From: Thermoascus crustaceus
Lineage: Eukaryota > Ascomycota > Eurotiomycetes > Eurotiales > Thermoascaceae
Assembly (NCBI GenBank): GCA_001599835.1
Contig: BCIC01000003.1
Coordinates: 2,413,372-2,477,371, forward strand
Length of the DNA: 64,000 nucleotides
Direction of reading: 5' to 3'
The notes under the pieces are model-generated. The model was not told the DNA's origin. It did not search any database and saw only the letters and a list, made by a program, of their open reading frames with translations. Within the stretch, counting starts at the first letter, position 1, and each line of letters starts with the position of its first letter. A program made the translations under genes and the position numbers. Shown in pieces: positions 34,061 to 45,090 of the stretch.

Positions 34061-37000
34061 ATGATGGAGGCGTCCGGCCAGCCGCTGCAGACTCATGGCT
34101 TCACCACGTCTGTCGACTTGGCCCGCAGACAGGCCTACGACACAACCCTGCAGGCAGGCGTCAAGAGACCGTACGCGGGCGACCACCACGACAACCCCCA
34201 ACAGGGTCATGGACATGAGGGTTTTCGCGACGCCCCTGGCACCGGCCGCACAAACATTATTAACCACAATAATAATGTTTCTGTCCACTTCGTCCGCGCG
34301 TCTGCCTCCACCCGCAGGAACCGCATCGCCGCTAGCGAGATTCGCCCTGGGCCCGGCTCCGTGACCGCGGACCAGGAGCCGTCCGAGTACTCGCAGAGGA
34401 TAGCAGTCCCCTCAACTCCAGGTCCCAGCCAGAACGGCCTACTGTCGCTCCAGAACCCCAGGTATGGACTACCTCCCGCTCTGGTCGCTAACTTTGCCTC
34501 GCTGGGCATCAACAGCATCTACCCGTGGCAGGCGTCGTGTCTGCTCGCCCGCGGCCATCTCACGGGCGAGAAGAACCTCGTCTACTCCGCTCCCACCGGC
34601 GGAGGCAAGTCTCTCGTAGCAGACGTCTTGATGCTGAAGAGGATCATCGAGAACCCGTTCAAGAAGGCCATCCTGGTGCTCCCCTACGTTGCATTGGTCC
34701 AGGAGAAGCTCAAATGGCTGAGACGCGTCGTGCAAGACGTGGAGAAGAATGTCCCGGAGGACGAGGATGAGGATGCTGATCCCGCACAGTCTCGACGGCG
34801 GCGGAAGCAACCGCAGAGGTCGATCCGGGTGACTGGATTTTTTGGCGGCAGTAAGACCAGATCTACATGGGCTGACACGGACATTGCGGTCTGCACGATA
34901 GAGAAGGTCAGCCCTATGTCTGTCCATGACGTTTAGATTCAACCCCGCGTTTCTGATCGTGAACATAGGCCAATTCGCTCGTAAACACTGCCATAGAGGA
35001 GTGCAATATCGATGACCTGGGTGTCATCGTACTGGACGAGATCCATATGCTTGACGATGAAGGTCGCGGCTATCTACTAGAACTAATTGTCACAAAGCTG
35101 CTCCTTTTGCAACAGGACGTCCAGATCATTGGCATGAGTGCGACTCTTTCAGTATGGCTTGCTTTTCCACTCTGTGTAGAGGATCTGTACGCTGACTGGG
35201 CCCGCAGAATACGGAACTGCTGGCTCAGTGGCTCAATGCGAACTACTACATCTCCAAGTATCGACCGGTTCCGATCGAGGAATATTTGGTCTACGATAAC
35301 GCAATATATCCCGCAGCTAACTCGAAGGGCTTCTTTCGAGCTGCTTCTCAACTAAATTCTACCTCTTCAGAGGAACCCGCAGTTCCCCATCGGACGATAG
35401 AAAAGTCCACTTTCAGGGAGTTGGAAAACCCGATGACGAATGCGATGGTGTCCTTGGCCGTCGAAACAGCAACAGCAGGGTACGGCGCATTGGTCTTCTG
35501 CAGCAGTCGACGGACCTGCCAGGTAAATGCTGCCCTCATTAGCGAGGCAATGCCAGAGCCATCCACAGTGGACCCTGATATTTTGGATAAAAGGTTTGAT
35601 CTTCTTGCCAGTCTTCAGAGTCTCCCGTGTGGCCTCGACCCGGTTTTTGAAACCACTATAGTGAAAGGGGTTGCCTTCCATCGTAAGTAAATCGCCGTAC
35701 TGCGAGCGAAAAGCCGGTGCCGAGAAGCTGACAGCACCTCAGACGCTGGACTGACTACCGAGGAGCGGGAACTGATCGCACAGGCATACGATCAGGGTGT
35801 TCTGAGGGTTCTTGTAGCTACCTGTAGCCTTGCGGCAGGCGTCAACCTCCCAGCAAGAAGGGTTATCCTGAATGGTGCTCGGATGGGTCGAGATTTAGTT
35901 GGGCCGGCTATGCTGTACGTGTCGCATGTGCCTTCAGTGTAAATACGGGGACTGACATACGTCTAGACGTCAAATGCGTGGTCGAGCTGGGCGCAAGGGC
36001 AAAGATGAGGTTGGCGAGACCTACCTCATCTGTCAGAAGGCTGACTTGGAGGCCGTTTCCGATCTCTTGGAAGCAGAGACGCCAGCAATTGAGAGCTGTC
36101 TGTCTCCAGGAAAGAGAGGTGTCAAAAGGTTGGATGCCCGACTTGCCCCTGCAAAACTCTCACTCACATACCGAAGGGCGCTTTTGGAAGCAATCGCAAC
36201 CAGACTGGTCTCTGGTCGCGACGCGATAGAGGAATACATCAAATGTACTCTCCTCTACAGAACATTGGATAAAAAGGAATTGTACAGCATGATGGATTCG
36301 ACCCTTGAGGAGTTGGTTAATGAAGAGCTCTTGCGCTTAAAGGATGATGGCTCGTACGAACCAACCCAGCTTGGACAGGCCATCGTGGCCTCTGCATTTT
36401 CGCCCGAGGATGGCGCTTTCGTCTACGAAGAACTCACGCGGGCTCTGCAGGCTTTTGTGATGGACGGAGAAATGCACGTTTTCTACATGTTCACACCGCT
36501 CCAGGTCGCCCTCTCAACTGATATAGACTGGCCGACCTTTCGGGATCAGGTTGACAACCTTGACGAAAGTGGAGTGCGGGCCTTGCAATTTGTTGGTGTG
36601 AATCCCGGTTTTGTAAACGCAATGTATGTGTTCAATCCATCTCCTATTTTGCCGAATTGGAAGGATTCTAACAGCCGTCCAGGGCCCAGAGTGGAGCCTC
36701 ACTGAAAGAAAATACTCCTGCTCAGATCAAGCAGGCCCGGATCTACAAGCGCGCCTATACAGCTTTCCAGCTCCGCGATCTATGCAATGAAGTCCCGATA
36801 TCCACCATCGCCCGCCGTTATCACATTCCCCGCGGTGTGGTCCAGAACCTCGCTCAAACTTGTCACGGCTTCGCGGCCGGCATGATCAAGTTCTGCCAAC
36901 GCATGGGCTGGGGCATGCTCGCCGCGGTTCTTGACCACATGCGGGACAGGTTGGAAGCAGGCGCCCGCGCTGATCTTTTGGAGATGGCACAGGTTGCGTA

Positions 37001-37398
37001 TGTCAAGAGTTGGACAGCTCGGGTGTTGCGAGAGAACGGATTTCGCAGTGTGAGGGCACTTGCAGAGGCGGATCCGAAGGATCTCGTTCCTGTGCTGATG
37101 ATGGTATGCATACCAAGATCGGTGAAAGTTCCAAGTCGTCTCTTCGAATACCTGCTGATATTGGGGATTCTAATTCTCAGGCAAACCCGCGTAAAACACA
37201 AAAACACCAGCAGTATCCCAAGGAAGCGGAGAGGTACGCTGCGAAACTGCTTGCCAAAGCGGAAATTATTGTCGCGTCTGCAAATAAGCTCTGGGGTGCG
37301 TCATATCCACGCTTCGTTTTATCTTTTATGCTTGTGATAATGCTGACAAACATTTTCACTTTGCAGAAGGCCAAATGCAGGTAGAGATAGAAGAGTGA
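34061..37398 (+). CDS. HELQ/POLQ-type superfamily 2 DNA helicase without a polymerase domain
   Basis: Eight exons (34061-34906, 34969-35151, 35208-35682, 35743-35914, 35967-36623, 36683-37103, 37181-37295, 37367-37398) join to 966 residues. The protein looks like the Ski2-like helicase of the HELQ/Mus308 type, a 3'-5' helicase acting in repair of stalled forks and crosslinks. Visible motifs: the Q-type lead-in IYPWQASCL, Walker A SAPTGGGKS (Lys183), DEIH at 305-308, GMSATL (motif III), VFCSSR (IV), VAFHHAGLTTEER and CSLAAGVNLPARRVI (V), and QMRGRAGRKG (VI). A winged-helix and ratchet region follow, and a helix-hairpin-like ARVLRENGFRSVRALAEADP near the end, as in HELQ. The protein stops there, with no room for the PolQ polymerase. 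The N-terminal 130 residues are disordered. All introns are 50-80 nt. The start is a double ATG. Confidence 0.9.
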
Positions 37399-37676
37399 GC
37401 GTGAAGGAGCAGGGTTTTGTTACCAGTCGTCAAACATGTGAGCTTGTCTAGCTAGAAGATAAATTTTGATCTTGGTCGATCGGACCGTGCTATATAGTAC
37501 TATATAATTCTTACAGCGAGCAGTTTCAAAATGTGCCTGGCTAATAGAAAGACACCTCCAGAGGAACACAGACGGACGATCTTCCTTTTAGTTCATCGCA
37601 TAAACGTGTGGGAGGGAGGAAGCACCCCTGAGAACAGACAAGAAATCACAGGGGAGGTTGAGATCAGATTCGTTGA
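37399..37676. other. Tail-to-tail spacer between the helicase and nuclease genes
   Basis: The convergent genes end 278 nt apart, so their transcripts may overlap at the 3' ends. No terminator motif stands out. Confidence 0.4.
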
Positions 37677-38442
37677 TCAGCATGTATCGAGCATTTGCAC
37701 AAGAGCATTCTTCTCGGCCTGCGTGACGGTCAAGTCATAGACGTACTTGACCTTGATCCACATGCGGGCGTAGGTGCAGTGGTATGATTCTGTCGATCAG
37801 TTAGTATATAACTTGCATATGGACGGCAACAGGCACCGGGGAACATACGCAGTGGGGGCTTCCATTCCTCCGGACCAGAGTCTCCTTTTGCTTGGTTGAC
37901 CTGTTTTGGATCCTGTCAGCTGATCCTGTCTATAACCCTTCCGGACGTCTTATCATATTGGATACACGGAGGGAGGATCTGCATACATTATCCGTCACCG
38001 CAATCAACTGCGGGTTCTGCAGATCGTTTGCGAAATCCTGCCTCTTGGCCGTCGTCCACGAGCTGGCGCCGCTCTTCCATGCGTTGCTCAGTGGCACGAC
38101 GTGGTCGATATCGACGTCGCTGGCGGCCGTCCACGTGGCCCCGTCATAGGGGCTATACCACGAGCCTGAGTCGGGGTAGCAGTCTGACCCGATGACCAGG
38201 TTCGTGCCGTCCCGATTCAGCACCGTCTCCCGCGTGTTGCAGGCGCCCGAGGTGGTGATCCAGTGCGGGAAGAGGTCCCGGCTGTAGCCTTCGCTGGAGC
38301 CCTGGGGGGCGACCGTCAGCGCGGCTAATTGGGATTGCGCGGTGCTGGCGGAGGGGATCCCTGGGGGGGATGGTGCCGGGGCGGGGGCGGGAGCGGCGAG
38401 GGCGAGGCTGGAGAGGAGGAGGGAGGCGATCAGGGAGGCCAT
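37677..38442 (-). CDS. Secreted HNH/DUF1524-type nuclease
   Basis: Three exons (38442-37987, 37900-37849, 37789-37677) join to 206 residues. The N-terminus is a signal peptide (MASLIASLLLSSLALAA) followed by a Pro/Ala linker, so the product is exported. The core matches the secreted fungal HNH family: YSRDLFPHW, CNTRETVL, Asp-Ile-Asp-His-Val-Val-Pro-Leu with catalytic His114, an Asn-Pro-Gln-Leu strand with NVNQAKGDSGPEEW, and a final helix with HCTYARMWIKVKYVYDL. Family members hydrolyse nucleic acid outside the cell, probably for nutrition or defence. Cys68/Cys88 and the C-terminal Cys residues fit disulfides. An in-frame extension upstream of the chosen ATG lacks a signal sequence, which is why the ATG at 38442 was chosen. 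Confidence 0.88.
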
Positions 38443-40629
38443 GTTGGTCTTGTATATCGGATGATATACTACGATATTCGAGATATGAAGTATGTAATGA
38501 TAATAAGAAGTCAGGCGGTCAATTGGAATCAACACACGGCTTCAAAAATGTATGTCTCTCGCCTGGTCCAGTCCTGCAGATCAAAAGATCTGACATGGAG
38601 GGCCGCTCGAGGTATATATATATATATATACTTCTTCATTCCTCGCTTGCGCATCCAACCTGGGTTATCATACATTACCTATTCTTTTACTCGAGGGGGA
38701 TCCGGCGGACATTCGCTGACTCGGGTCCCTCCGCCAAGCTTTCTAAGCCAGGGGAATCCCGAAACACGAAACAGAGATCAACCTCGTATCTCCAATCGTT
38801 CTGGAATGTGCATCGTGTGTATCATCGCGCCAAGCAAAACGAGGGGCGAGGTCGTGGACTGTACGTCGTGATTATTCGTTCACATCACTCTCCTCCCGCG
38901 TGCGTGCTGTCATTACAGTAAAGTTAGGTAAACAGCGGGAAAGCGGACGGGCGGGGCCAGCGCTGGATAGGTATTTTGAGATTTTTCCTTCATCGTATGT
39001 ACATGTAAATCTACTGTATGATCCGTGTCCATCCGGACTCTCGACTCGGGTTTCGATCGCGTCTATGTAGATCTCCAATCGTCCAAGCTGGACTGGACTG
39101 GAATAAGATCCAAAGGGTTGTCAGCCCAAATAGGTGGATAGGTTAGGTAGATAGATCGGGACCAGGCCGAACCCCGTAACATTCGCATCGCATCGTATTC
39201 GGGGCGGTGGAAGGGAAGCCACGTGCTGTGAATTTCCGAGAGTACTGCGATCTAGGTATTTGTTCTGATTTTTTTTTTCTTTCTTGGCTACAGTGTTTTA
39301 CATTTACAGAGTGTCTGGACCCTGCATTTACTGGCGGATGTGGGGAGGGCACCTACAGGAGGTGTCCGAACTCGACTCGGACGACCACCGGAGCTCCCGA
39401 GGTCGACTCGAGCTCTCGAGGGATCGAGTAGAGTGGACAGCAAGGCCAAGTGCCAAAGATATGCTTTTTTTTTCTCTGTTAATGATTATCAACGCTCCTT
39501 AAGCACCTGGGATATAGGAATGGTTTGTGCAACCGATCCTTTTTCGTTTTGTTTTTGGTTTGGAGAGAGTCAGGTCTGGTGGTCATTGCTTACCTACTTA
39601 CTACTGTAATCCTGTGATCTCAATCCCTTCTTGGTTTGTCTCCTGCGCTTGTTTTTTCTCTTTTCGGATATCATTCAAATATAGGTCACGATGCCGTGAG
39701 AGGAGCTATTCGTTATGCCCAGCCTCGATACCTAGGTACATGTCTCTAAGCGAAGCTGCAAAGGATACTCTTCGGGCCCCACTTAACCTTAAACCAGCAC
39801 ATTCTACCTAACGATTAGGTATGACAAGTTCTTCGACTGCGTGCTGCAATGTCTGCTCCGTGTTGGTCACTTGAAGAAAAGCCACCGTCGATCCATACGT
39901 TTCTCGCTGCGGGGTGTCTTTCTTGCGACGGATGGATTGGATGGATAATCCCCCCCGAGGCATAGCTAACTACGTTCTAGACCCGGGAATCCTTTTGACA
40001 GCAGTTAAATGAGCCGGTTTAGGTAGTCTGTCCAACCAAAGTCCTATCTCCTGCACTATCCTAATGGAGAGCTTGTAATACATGCTTGGAGAAACCGGAA
40101 TACGTGGGTAGGTAAGGATGTACCTAAAAGAATCAAGTATTGATATTTTATTATTTACTGGACCCGGACCCCATGTTCGTGCGTGTTATGCAACACTAGC
40201 ATCTTGAGAGTCTGTTTCTTATCTAAGCTCGGAGATCATCTCCCGTCGGCGGGTGGGCCAATCATGGATCGTCCCTTACTTCTACCCGCCTATGTAGGTA
40301 TACAGGTCTATGTACTGTACATCCTACATGAAACATCCATGGAGATTATTATCATGATTCGCTACCTACTATTTACATTTTCGCAGAGCTTATTTCGTAG
40401 CATGTACGGTGCAGTATATAAAAACGTTGAAGGTTCCCTGCTGACATAAATAACTAGGGACCGTGTGAAATAAATATATATCCATCCAGATTGTGGTCTT
40501 ATGACAGTGAGTACCTCCCCTACATGCAGGTTTTTGGAGATACAAATATATACATATAAGCATCTTTCCCTCTGTAAGGTGATGACGAGATGAGCAAAAC
40601 TATTTTCAGGTGCCTAAAGAGGTGAATGT
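38443..40629. other. Intergenic stretch upstream of the nuclease gene
   Basis: About 2.2 kb contains the nuclease promoter and the 3' flank of the glucanase gene. A (TA)n run lies at 38612-38631 and TAGGTAG-type words lie at 39125-39155, 39590-39605 and 40104-40127. Open frames here are short and have no family features. I see no gene. Confidence 0.45.
38612..38631. promoter_or_regulatory. TATA-rich run upstream of the nuclease gene
   Basis: A run of about nine TA units sits some 170-190 nt upstream of the minus-strand start at 38442 and could serve as a core promoter element. It may equally be a neutral microsatellite. Confidence 0.35.
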
Positions 40630-42100
40630 TTACCCGCAAACTCCCATATTGTAGACATCGTCGATGTTTGTCGGGATCACGCCGGCGGCAACGGCATCTG
40701 AATTTTCTCAGTGTTAATAACAGTGTCCAGATGGTCAAGATTGCAAATGCCAGTACAGTTGTTGTTGTCGTACATACCCTGATACGACCATCGATAATCC
40801 CCTAGCTGCGACTTCCACGTCCAGAAGATCCACCCATCCTGCTTCTCGTACGCGATAACCTGCGCCGCGAACCACTTGCTGTAAAAATCCTTGTTCGTAT
40901 CCGGCGCCCAGTCCGAGTTCCACTGCACGTCGTCCGGCGGGCTCAGAGACCACTCGCCCACGATCGTGGGCCAGTTGCCGCCGCGGTTATCGTTGCAGGA
41001 CGTGGAGATGTAGTTATCTTTTGAGACGGCCACGCTGCCGTCCCATTTAAGGTACCGGTGGTCGTCGTACGCGGCGAACCATAGGTCCGTGAGCGATTCG
41101 TTGGGGTCGCCGGAGCCCCAGAGTGCGTTCATCATCTGGATGTGCAGCTGGTTGTTGCTGGTGATGCCGAGGGCTTGTTCTGCTGCGCGGATTCTCTGGA
41201 GAGTCGTTTTAGAATATATATTCACTTTCTCTTCCTCTTTCTCATTCTGTGTGTCTTCAGGTAGAGAAACGTACCTTGAATGCGTTAGGATAGTAGCTCG
41301 TCCGCATCGATGAGACCTGGTCGGCGTTCTGGATCGGCTCATTGACGATCTCGAGCATGCCCACGTTGCGGAAGGCGTTATTCTGGTGGATGTTGGTCGT
41401 CATCCACTCAAGGAACTTGAGCGCTCGTTCATACTGATAGTCCACGTAGAAGCCGGCGGTCGGGGCATACTGGTTGAGTAGTCAGCATGAGACATATATT
41501 TTTCGAGATAGACATGACAAGTCTCACCTGCCCCGTATCAGCATTCTTGGCCACCTGAGCCCCCGGCGCGCCGTGCAGGTCGATAATAATGTAGAATCCC
41601 GCATCTGCGGCCCAGCCGCAGACCTGCTCTAGGTACGACAGGCCGCCCTGGGGAAAATGTTCGCTGTCACTGTAAACGATGTCCTCCCGCAACCAGTACC
41701 CCACGGGGATGCGGATCGTGTTCAGACCGTAGCTCTGCATCTGGGTGATGTCGTCCTTGGTGATCCACGAGCTCCAGTGGCTCTGGAAGGCCGAGTTGGC
41801 CGCACTCTGGCCCAGATGGGACACGCAGTCGAACTCGGACTGTTGCCCGCCGCAGCCCATGTCGCTCCAGGCGGACTCAGCGATCCAGGGTTCGAAGACG
41901 AAGAGCGTGCCCAGATCGACGCCGCGGATCTTGCCGGACGCGGGGAGCCATCGCTTGTCGGCTGCTGAGGACGAGGGAACGGTTCGATTAAACAGGTTCC
42001 GCCCGTCGATGGACTCGATGTCCCTGTGATCGCCGGGAAGCCAGGCCGTTGCGAGACCAGATAATGTGCAGAGCGCCCAAAATCCTGTAAATGGCTTCAT
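40630..42100 (-). CDS. Secreted GH5 exo-beta-1,3-glucanase
   Basis: Four exons (42100-41528, 41469-41275, 41195-40778, 40697-40630) join to 417 residues. The enzyme releases glucose from beta-1,3-glucan in the cell wall or in food. A signal peptide (about 1-19) is followed by a propeptide that ends in a Kex2-type Lys-Arg at 49-50. The TIM barrel shows GVDLGTLFVFEPWI, the GLNTIRIPVGYW strand, the DLHGAPGAQ loop, the acid/base Glu235 in LEIVNEP and the nucleophile Glu337 in VGEWS. The C-terminus SYQDAVAAGVIPTN comes from a short last exon (40697-40630) after an 80-nt intron with GT..AG and TTAAC; reading through that donor gives a different and shorter, unlike-family end. A TA-rich run lies about 80 nt upstream of the start. 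Confidence 0.92.
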
Positions 42101-44108
42101 CCCTTTACTGGATGCCTCTCGAGGCCTTTACAAGGAAACGCGGACGAAATTCGCCGTCTATAAGCGACCATTGACAGACAATATATATATATATATATGC
42201 ATGATGAAGACAACAAGCCTGCAACATGCGATCGAGTTATCGCCAGTAGGATGGTTAGGAAACATCGCTTGGGCTATACAGTGGTAAGGTAGAGTTGCAT
42301 GTCGATAGTAAGCAACATGAAACGACCGGACCGATCTCCATCCATTCGGACCAGTCCGCGTGTCGGGAGTAAACAAGCTCCATGTTACCCTGGGGTGAGG
42401 ATAAGCGAAGCTTCTCCATAACTTAATCTCATCCCGGTGTCGTGGGGCTGATTGTGTTTGAAATATAAGTGGCTGACGGGACGGAGAAATTTCTTGATGT
42501 ATCATAGTGCTACATATATGTACCCCGTTTTAAAGAACTCTCCCAAATAAGCAAGTAGACGTGCGGAGGCTAGGCCGACGATGTAACCGGAAAATTATTA
42601 GTATGCCTTTTGCGGGGGATCCTGGATGCATGGTATAATGAGTAGTGGAGTTTTTCTCAAGCGTGGAACTCTGCAGGGGGATCCTGGTCGCCGACAGGCC
42701 TGTTTGCGTGTTACCTCTTGTCACGCTGGATTAAAGCTCCAAATCAGCTGTTGCGGGGGACAACTCATAGTCTTTAAACTCTATCACGGTTGACACCGGA
42801 CATGGAAAACGAGAGGACCGCATGCTGCGCAGAGTACCTAATGTACTGGTATCTTAATGTAGAGTACTGCTTTTTTCTGGTTTCACGTTTGCTCGATGCA
42901 CCGTAAATAGTCTTAGCAGTGTAACTTTGATCGGTTGGCATCAGAACTCGGTCCTTGGGCTGCATGTGCGTGAGCTGGAGAGCCTAGACCCCTGGCTAGT
43001 GTCAAGATAGTAGCCATGGGCTCGTTAACAAGCAGGACATATCTCCCTTCATTTTCCGGCGCAGTCATATGGGTTCGGATCTATGGATGGGATCGGAGAA
43101 ACAGAAATTCGCTAGCCCTCCAGGCTAGGAAGATGATTATCAAGGTTCTGCAAGTGACACCTGCAAGCAAGGGGCAGTCGAATGTAATTAAGCAATCGCC
43201 TGTCTAATCGGTGATAGAGCAGATGCCTAGGGCCGAAAGGTGGGGTTATGTCTTGTCAGAGTCCAAAGTAAAACTCAACGTTTCAGCTTCACATCATAGT
43301 ATTCAATAAAAATCCCCATGTGGCTTGATGCATGAAACAGTATCGGTACGATAGCTAACTTTGGTAGCAGAGCCTTCTTTCAAAAAGGGGTTTGATATCG
43401 GACGTATGTCGTCTTCCGTACTGCGACATCTCCTTCTCTGGCTTTCGAATTATCAACTGCCCCGAAATTTTAGAATTCACAAGTCCCTGTTCCGTGATGT
43501 TTTATGCTCAGACTGAAGACTTGTCGAAGTTTTCCCCTTCTCTAGGGCTTCGGGCCCAGTCGCCTAGCCATGTTATCGACCTGGTCTACTGCTTCCCACA
43601 TTCAAAAAACACACATATCGATATTCGTCATATTGACACTCTCTGCCTCATCTGCAACAGTCCATCGGTACAGTGCCACTAATTACAGTGAATCTACGTG
43701 AACATGTCACTTGTCTCTACACTTGTCAGCCGAATATTACCACTATNCCCTAGTGGTATACCAAGAGACCTATCAGCCTATTCAGCACACGCCGATCCAG
43801 GCATCTCGAAGGTTATAATCCCTGCAATAAAGGGATCATACTGTCTATATTTAAAACCACCTATTTTCCTTTGTTATTTCACGAAAATGTCTCGGGATCA
43901 TTAAACAAAGAAGTATTCGGAAGGTCTTGACCCCTAAGTGCATAAATAGTGGTCAGATAGTTAGGTAGATTCGAATAATCAGAGCTTTCATCATCATACA
44001 TTCGGATTGCTAGGTTCGCGCAGTCCGACAACACTATAGGGCTATCAAGGAGTTAAAAAATCTCAAAGCACTCTTTACTAGTACTCATAATCGACTCGTC
44101 ATGCTTCT
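42101..44108. other. Intergenic stretch between the glucanase and PLC-like genes
   Basis: About 2 kb holds the glucanase promoter (with a TA run at 42179-42199) and the 3' flank of the PLC-like gene. One ambiguous base lies at 43747. Open frames such as 43392-43682 have no recognisable features. I see no gene. Confidence 0.45.
42179..42199. promoter_or_regulatory. TATA-like run upstream of the GH5 glucanase
   Basis: About ten TA units lie 80-100 nt upstream of the minus-strand ATG at 42100, a position that suits a fungal TATA region. It could also be a simple microsatellite. Confidence 0.45.
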
Positions 44109-45090
44109 CTATAACCCATTAAGCGCGTCCTGCGCCCGAAGAACATCCCCCTGGTCAACAAAATCAACAAGAACGAAGTTCGGTATGCGTCCGTGGATCG
44201 ACCTACACAGGTCAGACTGGGCGCCAATGCTCCCGGGACCCGTCGCAGCGTTCGTCTTGTTCGCAGAGAGTCTGTCGGGCACGAGGATCCCCAAGATATC
44301 GACATCGAGGAAATGGTTCACTATATACATCCGTCCGTCGGGGGTTGCCTTGGCGGGGCGGTCGATGCTGCAGTCCGAGAATGAGGAGTCTGTCACGTCA
44401 TACGGGGTCTCGAAGAAGTAGGCGAATTCGTCGAGGATGTACGGTACCGTGGTGACGTCGGCGCCGTAGTCTGTTATTCAGGGAGTTAGATCTATTACTT
44501 TTCTTTATCCCTGATAATGACGGCGTTAGGGCTGCGTCCGCATACTTACCCAGAAACACCACCAAGCGAGTTCCACTATCAATGAGCTCCTTCAACGTCG
44601 GCCAGGCATTCATAGGAAGGGCTTTCAGGTTCGAGGGTGGGACAAAAGCATACGGCTTGATGCCGCTGCTTGTGAACGCCTGATTGAACCTGCTGACCGG
44701 GAGGCTGTCACCGTTGGTGAGGAGCAAGGTAATCACCTCGTTCGGGTTGTTGTCCATCCATGTCTTGACCGTTCGCAGAAAATCCTCGAGACTGCCGGCA
44801 TCTTCCAGCAGGCAGGATGTGTGACACAGTTCCAGTTTTCCATTCTCAGGATGCTGGTGAGTCTGTCCCTGCAGGAAGCGGATGCCGAAGTTGAGCTGCG
44901 CGGTGACTTCAATATTCTGGTTCTGCTGAGGCAGGGGCCCGACGAATGGAGAGTCGTGAGCCCCGATCAGAGAGACGTTCGAGTACCTGCGGTTGCAGTA
45001 CTCGGCGTGGCCGTTGCATTTGGTAGTACTATGCGCAGCCACAGCCGCTATAAACAAGACGAAAACCATTAGGATCCGATAGAATGCCAT
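44109..45090 (-). CDS. Secreted PLC-like phosphodiesterase (PI-PLC X-type barrel)
   Basis: Two exons (45090-44550 and 44470-44109) join to 300 residues. A signal peptide covers about residues 1-19. The fold is the PLC-like TIM barrel: GAHDSPF carries the first catalytic-type His45, NFGIRFLQGQTH leads into the segment with His90 in LCHTSC, and there are WMDNNPNEVITLLLTN, a SGTRLVVFLDYGAD strand and the NHFLD strand near the end. Fungal members lack a Ca2+-type second domain and have no assigned substrate; they may act on phosphoinositides or GPI anchors outside the cell, which is inference. The start with a signal peptide is chosen over an in-frame ATG upstream at 45165. The gene is the third secreted-enzyme gene in a row on this strand. 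Confidence 0.87.

Noticed and set aside
38329..38871. 180-codon plus-strand frame over the nuclease start
   Set aside because: It is Gly-rich antisense of the nuclease signal peptide and crosses a (TA)n run that gives IYIYIY.
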